DNA of 64,000 nucleotides, taken from the NCBI RefSeq assembly GCF_030052815.1, contig NC_079496.1, positions 7,757,278 through 7,821,277 on the forward strand. Direction: 5' to 3'. Each line of letters begins with the position of its first letter. The stretch's first letter is position 1. The notes below the pieces were generated by a model. It was not told where the DNA came from and made no database searches. It saw only the letters and a program-made list of their open reading frames with translations. Position numbers and translations under genes: made by a program. This document shows, piece after piece, positions 11,225 through 22,672 of the stretch. The DNA is from Hevea brasiliensis. Taxonomy: Eukaryota > Streptophyta > Magnoliopsida > Malpighiales > Euphorbiaceae.

Positions 11225-14200
11225 ATCCTCATCATTATAAGCGACTCTATCGAGCTCTCTTCCTGTCCTTTGGATCTTATCCACTTCCCTTTTCCTATTT
11301 TTGGTATTGTTGGTATCTTTTCAACCTGCTGTACTTATTCCTTAATTTTAGTCCTATCTCATCCTTACACCTTTTCCTTCAAAGATGTCTATCCCATCAT
11401 CAACTTTAACTTTCTTTTTATTTCTTAGTCTTATCTTGATTACTAGTTTCATTACTTCGAGAATTCTAACCCTATGATTTACTCCTACCAGCACATTCTT
11501 CACCTTATGTAACACTTATAATTACCCATAGAAATTTTTTTTTTCTTGTATCCCCTTTTTTCCAACTTAACTATCAGAACATTATCATTCCCTATCAGCC
11601 TTAGTAGGAAATTGCTTATCCTGGATGAATATGAGCCCCATAAACTATAAGTTCCATCTGAACTAACACGGCTGTAGGAAATATGTGTCATGCCTTAATT
11701 CCAAACAAGATACTTCACGTGTTCATTCTCCTTAATATAATCATATATACTGCCCATAGCTTTCTAAACTTCAACCTCAAATTACCCATCAGCAACAATT
11801 TCATCTATTGAATCTCAACCATAAATAGTACTTCCTCCAGCTCATAGTTTAAAACGGTGGCAAGCCTTGGTAGCTAACTCCTTTTGACTCATGTCATTAC
11901 TCTGTTCGTCCTTTCATACTTAATACTAGGTATGCACTTACTGTCATTCTCATATCAGGAAATTATGTATGAATTTGTGCCTACCAAACTCTCAATAACT
12001 AGGTCTCCTTGACTCAGTTTCTGTTCCTTATATAACCTTCTAGAACCAAAAGCACAAGCTAAACTTGAAAAGAAAGAAAATATCCTCTTATATTCAACTA
12101 CACCCGATTATCATATTATAACTTTTCACCTAAGTTTCTTGGTCTTTCTCTCCAAATTTCATCATCTCCTAGCACAATTATGCTCTACCTATAAGGTATC
12201 ATCTGCATGAACCCTTTACCGTACCATTTTCCTTCTTGACATAATATTTTATAATTTATTAACTTTACTTATACTCGACCTATGATTCATATCTATCATC
12301 GTTTTTATTGTGCCCTTAACTTTTGTTGATTCCTGAAAGATTTTTCTCACTAATAAATTCTTCCAACACTAATTCCACCCTTATCTAGGGTCATTAATTT
12401 GATCCTTGAACTTTCTAGTGATTTATAACCATCCATACTTGTCACTTTTTATTCTACCCCTACTGTTGCTCTGTCGTTATTGCTTCACTGCAAAGTGATT
12501 CTGTTGATCACACTAAAAATGTTTGCCTGACATTCATAACGAACCTCTAACTACCTTCTCACTATCTCAAAAGTCTAACCTAAAACCTATGTGTCATTAT
12601 CTATCATTCTTTTCCTCTCATCATACCTATTTGATCCCTTAGACTGACTTTTATTCAACTTACTGCTTACTAACTTCTCTTTCTCTACCTATTTAGGTAG
12701 TCCGCAATACCATCGCACACCTTATAACATTTACTCATTATTATTGTATTCCATACCTCCATCACTTTTCTCACTAATGTGGTCCCATTTTGGATTTTCC
12801 ATCCTTGTCATTCTCCTTGCCAAGAATAACACTTAGCCTATCCTATATCTTAACTTTGTTCCTTTTATTATGCGCTCTTTAGGTTGTCCTTTCATTTATT
12901 TCCTTTGTCTTACCCAAAATAGAACTTGACTATTCTATCCACGGTTCCATTCTTCTTCATAACATAATAGATGTACTTGCTAACTATATCTTTCAGAGTC
13001 TCTATCGCGTTATCATATGTCTGTGCTACTCAGATTTGGTCCTTTGACCACTCTAGCTAGTACTTCCACTAGCATTTAGATTATATTGCATCTGCAATCA
13101 ATTGTCCAAACTTTCATTCTGCACTTTCTTTATCCATTAGCCTTCTGTGATTTATTTTCGCTAATTTATTACTCTTAACACTATTATAATTAGATTATAC
13201 TATTGTTTTGAATAATTTGAAATTAGAAAGGAACTCAGCAAATTACAGTCATACTTTTATTGTATGATCTCTATTCTTATCCTTTAGCTTACATAATACC
13301 CTTACCACCTCAAGAACTGATTCTGTAGTAATTTTATTTATTTGTTATTATTATTATTATCCATGTTTACTCAATTAGCCAAAACTTAAGGTTCCGGGCA
13401 CTCAAACCTGTCATCCAATTCAAAGGATTTACATCCATCATGATCTGATTATATATGATTCCTATAATGGAACTTGTATCCTCTCCAGGATACCCGAGCC
13501 AACTACTGTCTACCACACTCTACAGTCCCATCTGGGACACTATTTTATTGGTCACCATTATTAGTAATAACTTTCGATCCCTTCTGAAAAGATAGGACTA
13601 TACCATAACTTGCTGCAACAAAGGTACTACATTTACCACCTTGCCCAAAACCATGTCAAATTAATGTCTCATTTATTATATCATAGCTCCGTAAATCATC
13701 AATTCATAGTTTCGACCTTCCCTAGGTAGTAGGGTTGTACTTTATTCCATACTGATACACACAAAGTATACTATTCTCACTCTATAGGTGTCACCTTTAC
13801 TTTGCAACTAGTCCGAAACCTGCAGTCCGATGGCAACTCTTCATCAGTAACTCTAGCTCATGCTAGGGTAATCGAGTCACCGACTCTAGTTACCACCCAA
13901 CTGTGACCTTCGATATTCTAGCTCTAGGCTCTTAACCAGAGTTCCCAACTCCTCTGCAGATATAAAACTCGTGCGGTATTCTTGTACCAAAGCAGTAGAC
14001 TGCAACATCCTCATCATAAGCACTACAGGAAGTACGCACTCTACACAATAATCTCATGTCGGTCATGTCTGCGACTACAGAGCAGACATCGAGAACATTG
14101 TATAGTTACTACGATACGTCCTGACAGACTAGGTCTCCTAATTTCTTATCTCTCCTAAATCTTCTATTATCACAAACTTATTCTGACTGGGTTATCTACT

Positions 14201-14572
14201 GATGACTGCCAGTAGTGGTATCCTCATCCTTATCTAGGGCAACTGTACTTTTAAGACTCACTTTTATGTACTCATGTCTTACACGAAATGGGCACACCAT
14301 TTAAACCCATACAGACAAAAATATAACATTTCTTGGAGTACGTATCCTCATGATAGACCTCACATGTCTACTAACTCTATTTCACATTTCTGTGTACTCC
14401 ACGAAAATCAAGACACTAACTGAGGTAATCTTATATTTCCCGAGTTATAACGTAGAATCTAGAAACAAAGAATTACAGGAAAAGACGAAACAAAATCCTA
14501 TACTCCGCATGTGACTCCTAGTAGACTCTTCCCAACACTTAGATAATTTTTCCCTATGAATCTGGAGCCTAA
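11225..14572 (-). other. Ty3 interior without recognisable gag, protease or RT
   Basis: About 3.35 kb where gag, protease and reverse transcriptase should lie. On the minus strand I find no zinc knuckle, no DTG/DSG protease motif and no YxDD box, and no frame beyond about 63 codons. The plus strand is pyrimidine-rich. The part next to the PBS (about 14281-14572) resembles an ordinary retrotransposon leader. The rest may be heavily decayed or may be replacement DNA. Confidence 0.6.
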
Positions 14573-14584
14573 GCTCTGATACCA
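14573..14584 (-). other. Primer binding site for initiator tRNA-Met
   Basis: On the minus strand this reads TGGTATCAGAGC, the standard plant PBS complementary to the initiator tRNA-Met 3' end. It lies four bases from the 5' LTR (14589). Confidence 0.93.
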
Positions 14585-14588
14585 CATT

Positions 14589-16323
14589 TGTCACGACCCA
14601 ACCTATGGGCCGGACCGGCACTAGGACCTGGGCCAGCCTAAAGCCCCCGAGGCCCGTAGTAAGCCTTAACTATTCATTAACCCAACTCTAAGGCCCATTT
14701 GGGCCCAATATCAAGAAAACAAACGGACAGAGTCCGGCCATAAAATGGACTTTCCAACGGGGAGTTTTCGACTCACCCGACCTGTAAACACAATAAACAA
14801 TCCATTGGGGAGCTCAGCTCACCCTCCACATACTCATCAACATAATAATAAATGGGAGCTCAGCTCCCTCATCCAATCTATCAAACAGACTTAAAATATT
14901 AAGTTTACAGGTCCAACATGAATATAATATTACAGACCAATTTCAAATAATTACTGCTAACACATGCGAAAATTCTAGGAGTAATTAAAATTACACAATA
15001 TTGATAAACAACCTGCGAGGTAAAAAGGCAGGTTAACCCAGAACAAAATATCCTCCTGTGGCCTGTAAAAATTTTTGAACAGGAGTGAGCGTTCGACTCA
15101 GAGAGTAAAATATCAATTTTAACCATAATCTCTATAACTATCTAAAACTAATGCAACCTGTGGAATGAAGTGCAACATCAGCAATAAATTCACATCATAG
15201 CATCAAAAAGGTAATTTGGAGCACTCACACACCCTGTAGTATCAATCATAACATATGGGGTGATCCCTATCTGACTCTCTTAAATCCAACTCGGTGCCAA
15301 TTACTCAAGCTCGGACTTCCACTTAATAACCAAATCGAGGGTCCCAGCGAATTACTCAAGCCGTGACTACCCCTCGAAGGATCGGGTCCCAGCGAATTAC
15401 TCAAGCCGTGACTACCCCGTCCTATCCATAGTCCACACCACATCACACGCACGCCAACTGCTTCAAATTACCACAACAACATCCATGGCACATCAACAGT
15501 TATGAATGCAACATAAATCGTGCCTAGAGTTTAACTACATAAATATATGCATATGAGTGATGCATGGGCATGCTTGAACATATAATAATATCGAAATTAC
15601 AATTAAAATTAATATTCTACTCACAGACTTGACGACAATCACTGTGGCGGCTGGGCGGAGGAAGAAAGCTGTCCAGGCTCACCTGACAATTTTATTACAA
15701 TCATTTAATAAATCTAACTCAATACAAACAAAGAAAAAGACCAATACGTCCTAAGTCGTGCCGAAAATCCGGCAGAGTCTCCCCTATACCTAGGACCTAC
15801 CCAACCTGCAAAAGGGCTCAAAACACACTTCTATACTCACAATCCATATATCCACAACTCAATCACATCACACAGCCCCTCCTGGGCCCATCAAATCAAT
15901 CATCCGTTACAATATATAAAATTTCAATTTAGTCCTTATAATTAACCATTTTTGCAAAAACTGCCCAAATAAGTTCTAAAAATTCTAAAACTTTGCCCCG
16001 CGGTCCTTAGCAACATCACTAAGCTATTGCAAAAAGAATCGTAATTTTCTAAGCTACCACGAATATTTTATGGATTTAAGCACTAGAAAATTACGAAAAA
16101 GCAAGGTTCGGGTTTACCTTTGCCGATTCCGACTTCGGGAACGCGCTCGGGATGCATGACAATGGTGGGGTAGCCAAAACCTCGATCCAATTCGGAGACT
16201 TTTCCGGTAGCTGGTCTGTCTGGCCGGAAATTCACAGATCCGGACAACTGTCGAATTTCCGCGAATTGAGGATACCTACACGAAGCCCAATAATAATATA
16301 TAAAAAAAATCAGGGGTGTTACA
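14589..16323 (-). repeat. 5' LTR of the Ty3 chromovirus
   Basis: 1,735 bp; in element orientation this is the promoter-bearing LTR. It carries a clean tandem duplication at about 15341-15415 of a unit including CCCAGCGAATTACTCAAGCC, which is degenerate in the other LTR. The target duplication ATTTT follows at 16324-16328. Confidence 0.93.
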
Positions 16324-16514
16324 ATTTTTATTTATCATTTTTTAAAAGTTATTTTGTCTATGTTGAAAAGATTAAGATTTATTATTTTTTTTTAATTTTA
16401 TCTTTATTATTACAAGTATAATAATAAACCCTAGCTCACAGGAAAGGGATTTAATAATTATTTGTTAATTTTAAGAGTGGAAGCAAATAATGTAGCATCC
16501 CTCAAGTGGACTTC

Positions 16515-16569
<55 letters not shown>

Positions 16570-17475
16570 TGCAATGTTTTCTTGCCAAGTCAAACGAGCA
16601 GACATCAATCGGCCTAATTAATGTAATGTTAGTGACAATATTGTGTTGTGAAACCATCAATACGGAATCGTATAAAGCTCTTGGGAGGTAACATTTGGCT
16701 TCTTAATTAGCTGAATCTAATAATTAAGAATTGAAATTTTAAAAATTAAGGGATTTCAGATTATATCTTATTAATGTTAAGATTGAGAGAGTATTTTGAT
16801 TAAGATTAATAAGATGTTACCACTATTTTTAAATAACAGATAATCTAATAATTATTTTTAATAAATATTTTACTTTAAATCACTATATAAATATTTAATT
16901 ATTAACAACTAATATGTAAACAACTATCGATTAATAAAATAGTTAATGACTAATAAAACAGTCAATAGTTAATATTGTTGAACAGGGTATAAGAAACATC
17001 AAAAGGATGTTTGCCCACATTAGCACTCACCATCATATTAGCAAGCCCATCCATGATATTAATTTTATCTAATATTAATTAGTAATTTTTAATTAATTAT
17101 CATCGCATCTTGATTCTGTTTTTAGGTAAAGTTGGTATTTTATTAAATCACCCGATATGCACGTCTAGGGTTTTTGTCTTCAAGTGTTCCAGAAAGCTAG
17201 CTTTAAGCTCCCACCATATTTGAGGACAATTAAACAGTGATGGAGGCTTAAAAGAAATAATTATGTTTAGGCTTTAGACTAGATTCTGAATCTAGCTAGC
17301 TGTTGTAAAGCACAGAATGTGCAACAAATTATACATATATAATAAAAAGATTCTTGAAGTTATTTATAATTTATGTTACTTAAATTTTGAATCTACCTTT
17401 TATAAACTCGAATTATGATTTAATTTTGACATGTGTCTTTAGCTATTATTATTGAATTCGTTGAATTGTGATTAT
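16324..17475. repeat. Direct duplication, copy 2, right part
   Basis: Continues the duplicated block after the Ty3 element and corresponds to about 4146-5333. Removing the element and one ATTTT restores collinearity with copy 1. It includes a shorter (TA)n tract at 16519-16565. Confidence 0.88.
16519..16565. repeat. (TA)n microsatellite in duplication copy 2
   Basis: About 23 TA units, positionally equivalent to the longer tract at 4342-4421. Confidence 0.93.
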
Positions 17476-18298
17476 TTTTTTTTATTTGTAATTAAAGTTG
17501 AATGTTTGTTTTAACATTATTTACGGCCAAAATTGTAGACTTCATTAATTCTTCTGCTATTAATTCCTTTAAAAACATAATGTTGGCATGATTCATGAGA
17601 AAGATGATAATTTTTACACTCATAAAAAATAATTTTCGTTTGAAAAATGAAATGTTAATTTTATATAATTATGAGTGAAAAAACAATTGAGAATATCTAA
17701 TAATTTTTCTTATATAAATTATCGATTCACAAACGAAATGAGGGCAAAATGCATGTTGAAATATGAAACTCTCTTCTATTTTATTATATTTTATTTTTGT
17801 CCATTCTGCTTTCCACGTAGTAGCTAGAGACCTAAAAGAGTTTATGCTTTAGTGTAACCAACTAAACATACACTCAGAGAATATTCCAAATAAATAAATG
17901 AAGATTAGTGAAAGGTAAATTGGGTGGGAAGGCACTTTTAACAGCATTGGCTATAAAATCAGTTTTTAAGTCGATAGCCCCATGCAGGGTGCCCATTATT
18001 GCTAACTCATCTTCCACAAGCAATAGCTGCCCATGCCACTGCTTACCTTTGATCGCCTGATGAAACAGGTGCCGTGCTGTAGAAAATTATATATGATGTT
18101 CTCTGTTTTTTAGGTCTGTTTCTTGAATACTTGGCAAAATTGAATAACAAATTAAGGTCTGGATGAGCATTATTGCTTGAATTTATGTCTTTTGTAGGCG
18201 TGGCATACCCACAATGTGTTCTTTGGTATCATTGGTTACTTATTCTGAATCTTACCAGCTGAGTAATTAATATTCATTTTATAATGTGAAAGATATTT

Positions 18299-18373
<75 letters not shown>

Positions 18374-21115
18374 CGGAATGCTTTAATTAATATGGTAAAA
18401 TACTGTATATGATGTAATCGGTGAACAAAGGCTAGAGCCTTTTTTGCAGAAAAATTAAAAAAAAATAGAAAAAATAGAATTGTAAGAAAAATAAAATCTT
18501 ACTTATAATTTTTTTTTATAAGAAAATAAAGAGATTTATTTGTTTTATATATTTTGATGAAAAGAAAAATGAGAGAAAATTATTATATTTTTATTATTAT
18601 GCTTATATTGATTAAATAAAATTATATTTAAAAAAATTATTGTAGGAAAAAAAGTATAAAAAGAAAAATAGAAATTAATTTTATTTTTTATTTTTTTCCA
18701 TCTAATTTGAGTGGAAAATAAATTTAAAGTGCTCTTTAAATATTTTCCAAATAAATTCTTATAATTTTTTTTTTTCATTCTTATAAAACGGGGGATTAGA
18801 CTTTTATTTTTTTTTTTTAATAAAATAAAAAATTAATTTTCTCCTTCTCTTATCATTTTTCTCTCTTATCCTCGCTTATCATTTTTCACTCTTATCCTTG
18901 CTGCAATAGTGTAGTGGTGGTAGCTATTTAATTCACGTCTCTGATATGGCATAAAATTAAAGCAGAAGTGGTGGTAGCTCTCTTTCGATGCGTTCAAACA
19001 CGTGTATAGATTCTTTGCCAGAATATACACACAGTTGCCATTAGCAAACTGGGAGGAATTTCTGTAGCATCCATGGATGATGGATCTAAGTCTAAGCTCT
19101 GTATAGAAGTTGTTTTGTACAGTGTCAGGGACTAAAACACTGGCTTTAGTGGGATCTGCTGATGATATAACTGTGCAGCCAACGACACAAACACTTACTA
19201 CACTTTCATTCTTTTAATTTTTTTCCAAATACGAGTGTTCCATGACGTTGAAACAATAACCATTGCATTGATTAGCTTGTTAATGGGATTTGTGTAGTGG
19301 GTTCTTTTTTTATTATTATTATTTCATGGAAAAATAAATAAATAAGGAATCAAACATTTAGGGTATTAAGCCTTAAAAGATTGGGCATATCAACACAACT
19401 TAATATCCCTTTTTTCACAAGGAAAGCCCATAATAAAAAACTTGGGGCAGCAAAACTTTGTGTCTCTCTCTAATTCATGGGATTCTGTAACGATGGATAT
19501 CCATTTTAGGATATTGAAGGATGGGTTATTGTCTATGATGTTGGATGACACATGAGGTCAACGTCTGTGAGAATGTATTGGTGATACTCAGACATTAATT
19601 TTGGGTTCTGAAAAGCTTGCCTTTTCTTTTACTGGAGGTGTGTGGAATCAGAATCTTATTACTCTGGCTTGGAGCTTGGAAGCATCTAGACTAAGGGCAA
19701 TTTGAATTTCTAAACTGCCCCTAATGTTGGGAGAAAGCAGAACTCTCTATCCATTTGGATAAAAGGAATTAAGGACAATTAATTAAAGTGGGGGGCACCT
19801 TGTACTAGATGACCTTGTGCTTGTCCTAAGAGTCAAAGATCTGTGCAGTTAACACCTCCCCCAATCTAAACTTCACAGTAAACCAAAAAAACCCCCACAT
19901 AAGTTTCTTATTCTTTGTTATGATTATGGATTAGATTGCTGACTTTCCACTATAGGAGGAGAGAATAATATCAATTATACAGGACTATGGAGGCCTTTCT
20001 AGGTCACATTTCCATTGAAGTGTACCTTTTTGCAGCCAAGAGAGATAAAAAAAAAAAATAATGCATAACCCACTAATGGATTGTATGCAATTTTTATTTC
20101 CTTGCAATGGCAATGCCTTGTTCTGATTTCCTTCTCCTTCATTTAACCTCTTGTAGCTCACCTTAATTGGGCATGTGAAAAAGACTTTCTCCTATTGGTG
20201 CATAGTCCATTAGGTATATTTGTGATCATGAAAAAGCAGCATTTTGATACTAATTGGTGAGTGGTAGTCAAATTGCTTCTCTGCCTCAGGCTGACAACTA
20301 ATTCCCACAAAGGGGAAAGGGGAAGTGGGTTTGATGGAGTTGCATTTGATTCTCAATTACAAAATGCAAGCTTAGGTACGAATTATTTCTTTAAGTAGTT
20401 AAATTAATTTGGGATAGATACATTCACGCACGCCTATTTCACTTTAATAGAGATTTACATAAAAAGAAGTCTATCATATGTATAAATTTAATTTAGATCA
20501 GTAAAAAAATTTCTTATTGGAAAAATGTATAATTATTGTTTAAATTTTAATATCTATTAATTTAGGCTTTGAATTGAGTTGAATATTTTTCATATGAATG
20601 ATGTTATTATGAGTCTCTGAAGATTAGTCTAAATATCATATAAGCTTGTAAACAAAAGAAAGCAACGAGGTCAATGGCCTATTGGCTAACCACTCTGATG
20701 CTCAAGTTAATAATATGAATTAAAAGTAATGAAGATGAACAACAATAAGTTCAATAGAGATTTTGGTAGAGTAAGCGTACCTGATTAATTGTTATTTCCC
20801 ATATTTATAAACCAAATGTAGCCGTTGTAACTATCTACGTGAATATCAGATATTAGGTTAATATCCTGAGATTCTCTTCAGAAAATCCGGCCTTATCATT
20901 GTTGATGCTTGGTAGAGTTGATGCTTGGCTAAGATGCTCGGCTTACCAAGCAAACATCTACATCTCATCAAACTTCTCTTCTACTCAATCTGGATTGTTC
21001 AAGCAATTTCTACTTGTCTTGTCTGGTTCGAATATAGGCTCTTCTTTTCTGCTTTTGACTCTTTAATTAAGCATTGATACTTTAACCACTACGCTGGATT
21101 CTTCATCTAAGCACT
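17476..21115. other. Gene-free intergenic DNA
   Basis: About 3.6 kb without a supportable gene. It contains a (TAA)n array (18301-18373) and A/T-rich filler. A less AT-biased stretch lies at about 18890-20400, with no long frame. The final 480 bp (about 20635-21115) resembles decayed transposon DNA with a short tandem echo (GTTGATGCTTGG twice near 20898-20930). I recognise no miRNA or tRNA here. Confidence 0.5.
18301..18373. repeat. (TAA)n microsatellite
   Basis: About 24 uninterrupted TAA units. Confidence 0.95.
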
Positions 21116-21120
21116 GACTA
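21116..21120. other. Target-site duplication GACTA, left copy, of the TRIM-U6 composite
   Basis: GACTA sits immediately before TGTAACACCC and recurs at 33430-33434 immediately after GGTGTTACA. This pairs the two outer ends of the composite insertion across 12.3 kb. Confidence 0.88.
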
Positions 21121-21177
21121 TGTAACACCCTAGGTAAATCCCACATCGGCAAAACACAGGAGAGATGCTGTCAAATG
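21121..21177 (-). mobile_element. Inverted 50 bp TRIM LTR end, left terminus of the composite insertion
   Basis: 21121-21170 is the reverse complement of the last 50 bp of the TRIM LTRs found at 32656-33429 (compare 33380-33429). It breaks off before the GGTTTATAAG of the LTR. One T (21171), the spacer CAAA (21172-21175) and TG (21176-21177) follow, after which the Athila element begins. Before that insertion, the TG continued directly into TAACGGCCCGG of LTR-a. The same CAAA spacer precedes every TRIM LTR on its primer-binding side. Confidence 0.85.
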
Positions 21178-22672
21178 TGATACGGTGTGTCCGCAAGTGC
21201 ACGGGTCACAGTAGTATAGTTTTAAAAAAAATGATATCGATCCCACAGGGAATTGTGCTTAAATTGGAAATAAAAGTATAAGCTAATTAGAATGACAAAA
21301 ATTAAAGATGTAAAATGAAATTTGGAATTAAAATTGGTATTTGAGGAATTAAAACTAAATCAAACAATTAACTAAAATTAATTAAACTAGATTACCAAAA
21401 ATTAATTTGAAATTTCTATTTATGAAATTTGAGAGGAATTAAATCTAAATTCAATAAAAAATAAAGTGATTCTAGAGATTGGATTTTTTAATATTGTTTG
21501 CATGTGGTTTATCCCTAATTTAGCCAAACACATGAGAATTGCAATTTTGAGGGAAATCAATTCTTAAATTTTTGAAACCTTTTTCAAGCATCTCAAAGTT
21601 GGTTTTCATTAAATCAAACCCTGTTTTCACGGTATTTCAAACCTAACAAAAACCCAATTAATGCTCTAATTGATTTTGGAAAGTCCCCTTAATTCTCTTA
21701 GCTTATCTCTAACACCAAGAAAACCAAGTTTATTGCAAGATTATCTATCCCTAATATTCACTTTTCAGTCCATCTATTAAGGATTAAAACTTAACTTAAT
21801 GAGGGCCCATTCATCAAGCAAGGCAACAAGCTCACAAGCAATAAATCAAAATGTAACAAATCCCATTTAAATGGCTAAATCAGTTCAAAACCACAATACA
21901 AATCAATATTTACAAACCCATCTCTAGAATCTCAATCAACTACTCACTATTCATAGTTTTAAGACAAACCCAAATGTATAAATGAAGAAATAATGGAAAT
22001 GTAAGCTAAAGGGTAGAAAAACCCAGGAAATTGCAGAAGGATCTGCTGCAGAAAAGTGCAGAAACGTGATCCTTGCTGTTGCTGGAAAAATGCAGAACGT
22101 GCTCCCTCCTTCTCTCTTTCTAATCTTGCCAAAAATGCCTCCCTTGCTCTCTATGGAAAGAAAATGATAAAATGAGACTTTATCTAGGTGAGGGGACTGC
22201 CCTAGAATGGGTAAAAGGGGGAAGGTTCCAGAGAAAGTGAGGTAAAAAGCTGGAGTAACGGAAATGCCACGTCAACTATTTCCAGTAAAAATGACATAAG
22301 CTGGGTCGGTTATGTCGCGGGTTGTGTCACGGGTTGTGTAGCTCTCGGCCTGAATATCTGACGATCGACACAACTTGCGACATAAGCTAACTCGGTTGTG
22401 CTGTAGGTTGTGTCGCTCTCGGCCATTTTTACTCAACTTCAAAAATTTTTGCAATTCAACTCTAATCTCCTCCAAATGGCTACTCTGATCAAAATACATC
22501 AAATTTCTCCAAATTTTCCCTACAAAACAAATAAATTCCAAAAATTAAACTAAGAAAAGTGAAAATTATAAAATTGACTAAATATATACTAATATCTATA
22601 ATAATAGCTATGAACAAGGGTAAATTATGTGCAAAAATTACATCTAAATGATGATATAAAATGCATGCATCA
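21178..22672 (-). repeat. 3' LTR of the Athila element
   Basis: 1,495 bp, about 99% identical to 31159-32652 by eye. Its TATA-like site reads TAGATAAAG on the minus strand where the 5' LTR has TATATAAAG. The small frame at 22272-22541 recurs in the other LTR and is not a gene. Confidence 0.93.

Larger units (their letters stand above)
7469..16323 (-). mobile_element. Ty3/gypsy chromovirus-type LTR retrotransposon (8,855 bp), defective
   Basis: The element is bounded by a perfect 5 bp target duplication, ATTTT, at 7464-7468 and 16324-16328. Its LTRs are 7469-9209 and 14589-16323, both TGTCAC...GTTACA on the plus strand. Coding runs on the minus strand, so the functional 5' LTR is the right one. 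The order on the minus strand is LTR, initiator-Met PBS, about 3.3 kb without recognisable genes, RNase H, integrase, chromodomain-like tail, polypurine tract, LTR. The RNase H-integrase-chromo order and sequence place it among Ty3 chromoviruses, probably Tekay/Del. Gag, protease and most of reverse transcriptase are not visible and the integrase frames are broken, so it cannot move by itself. Confidence 0.95.
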
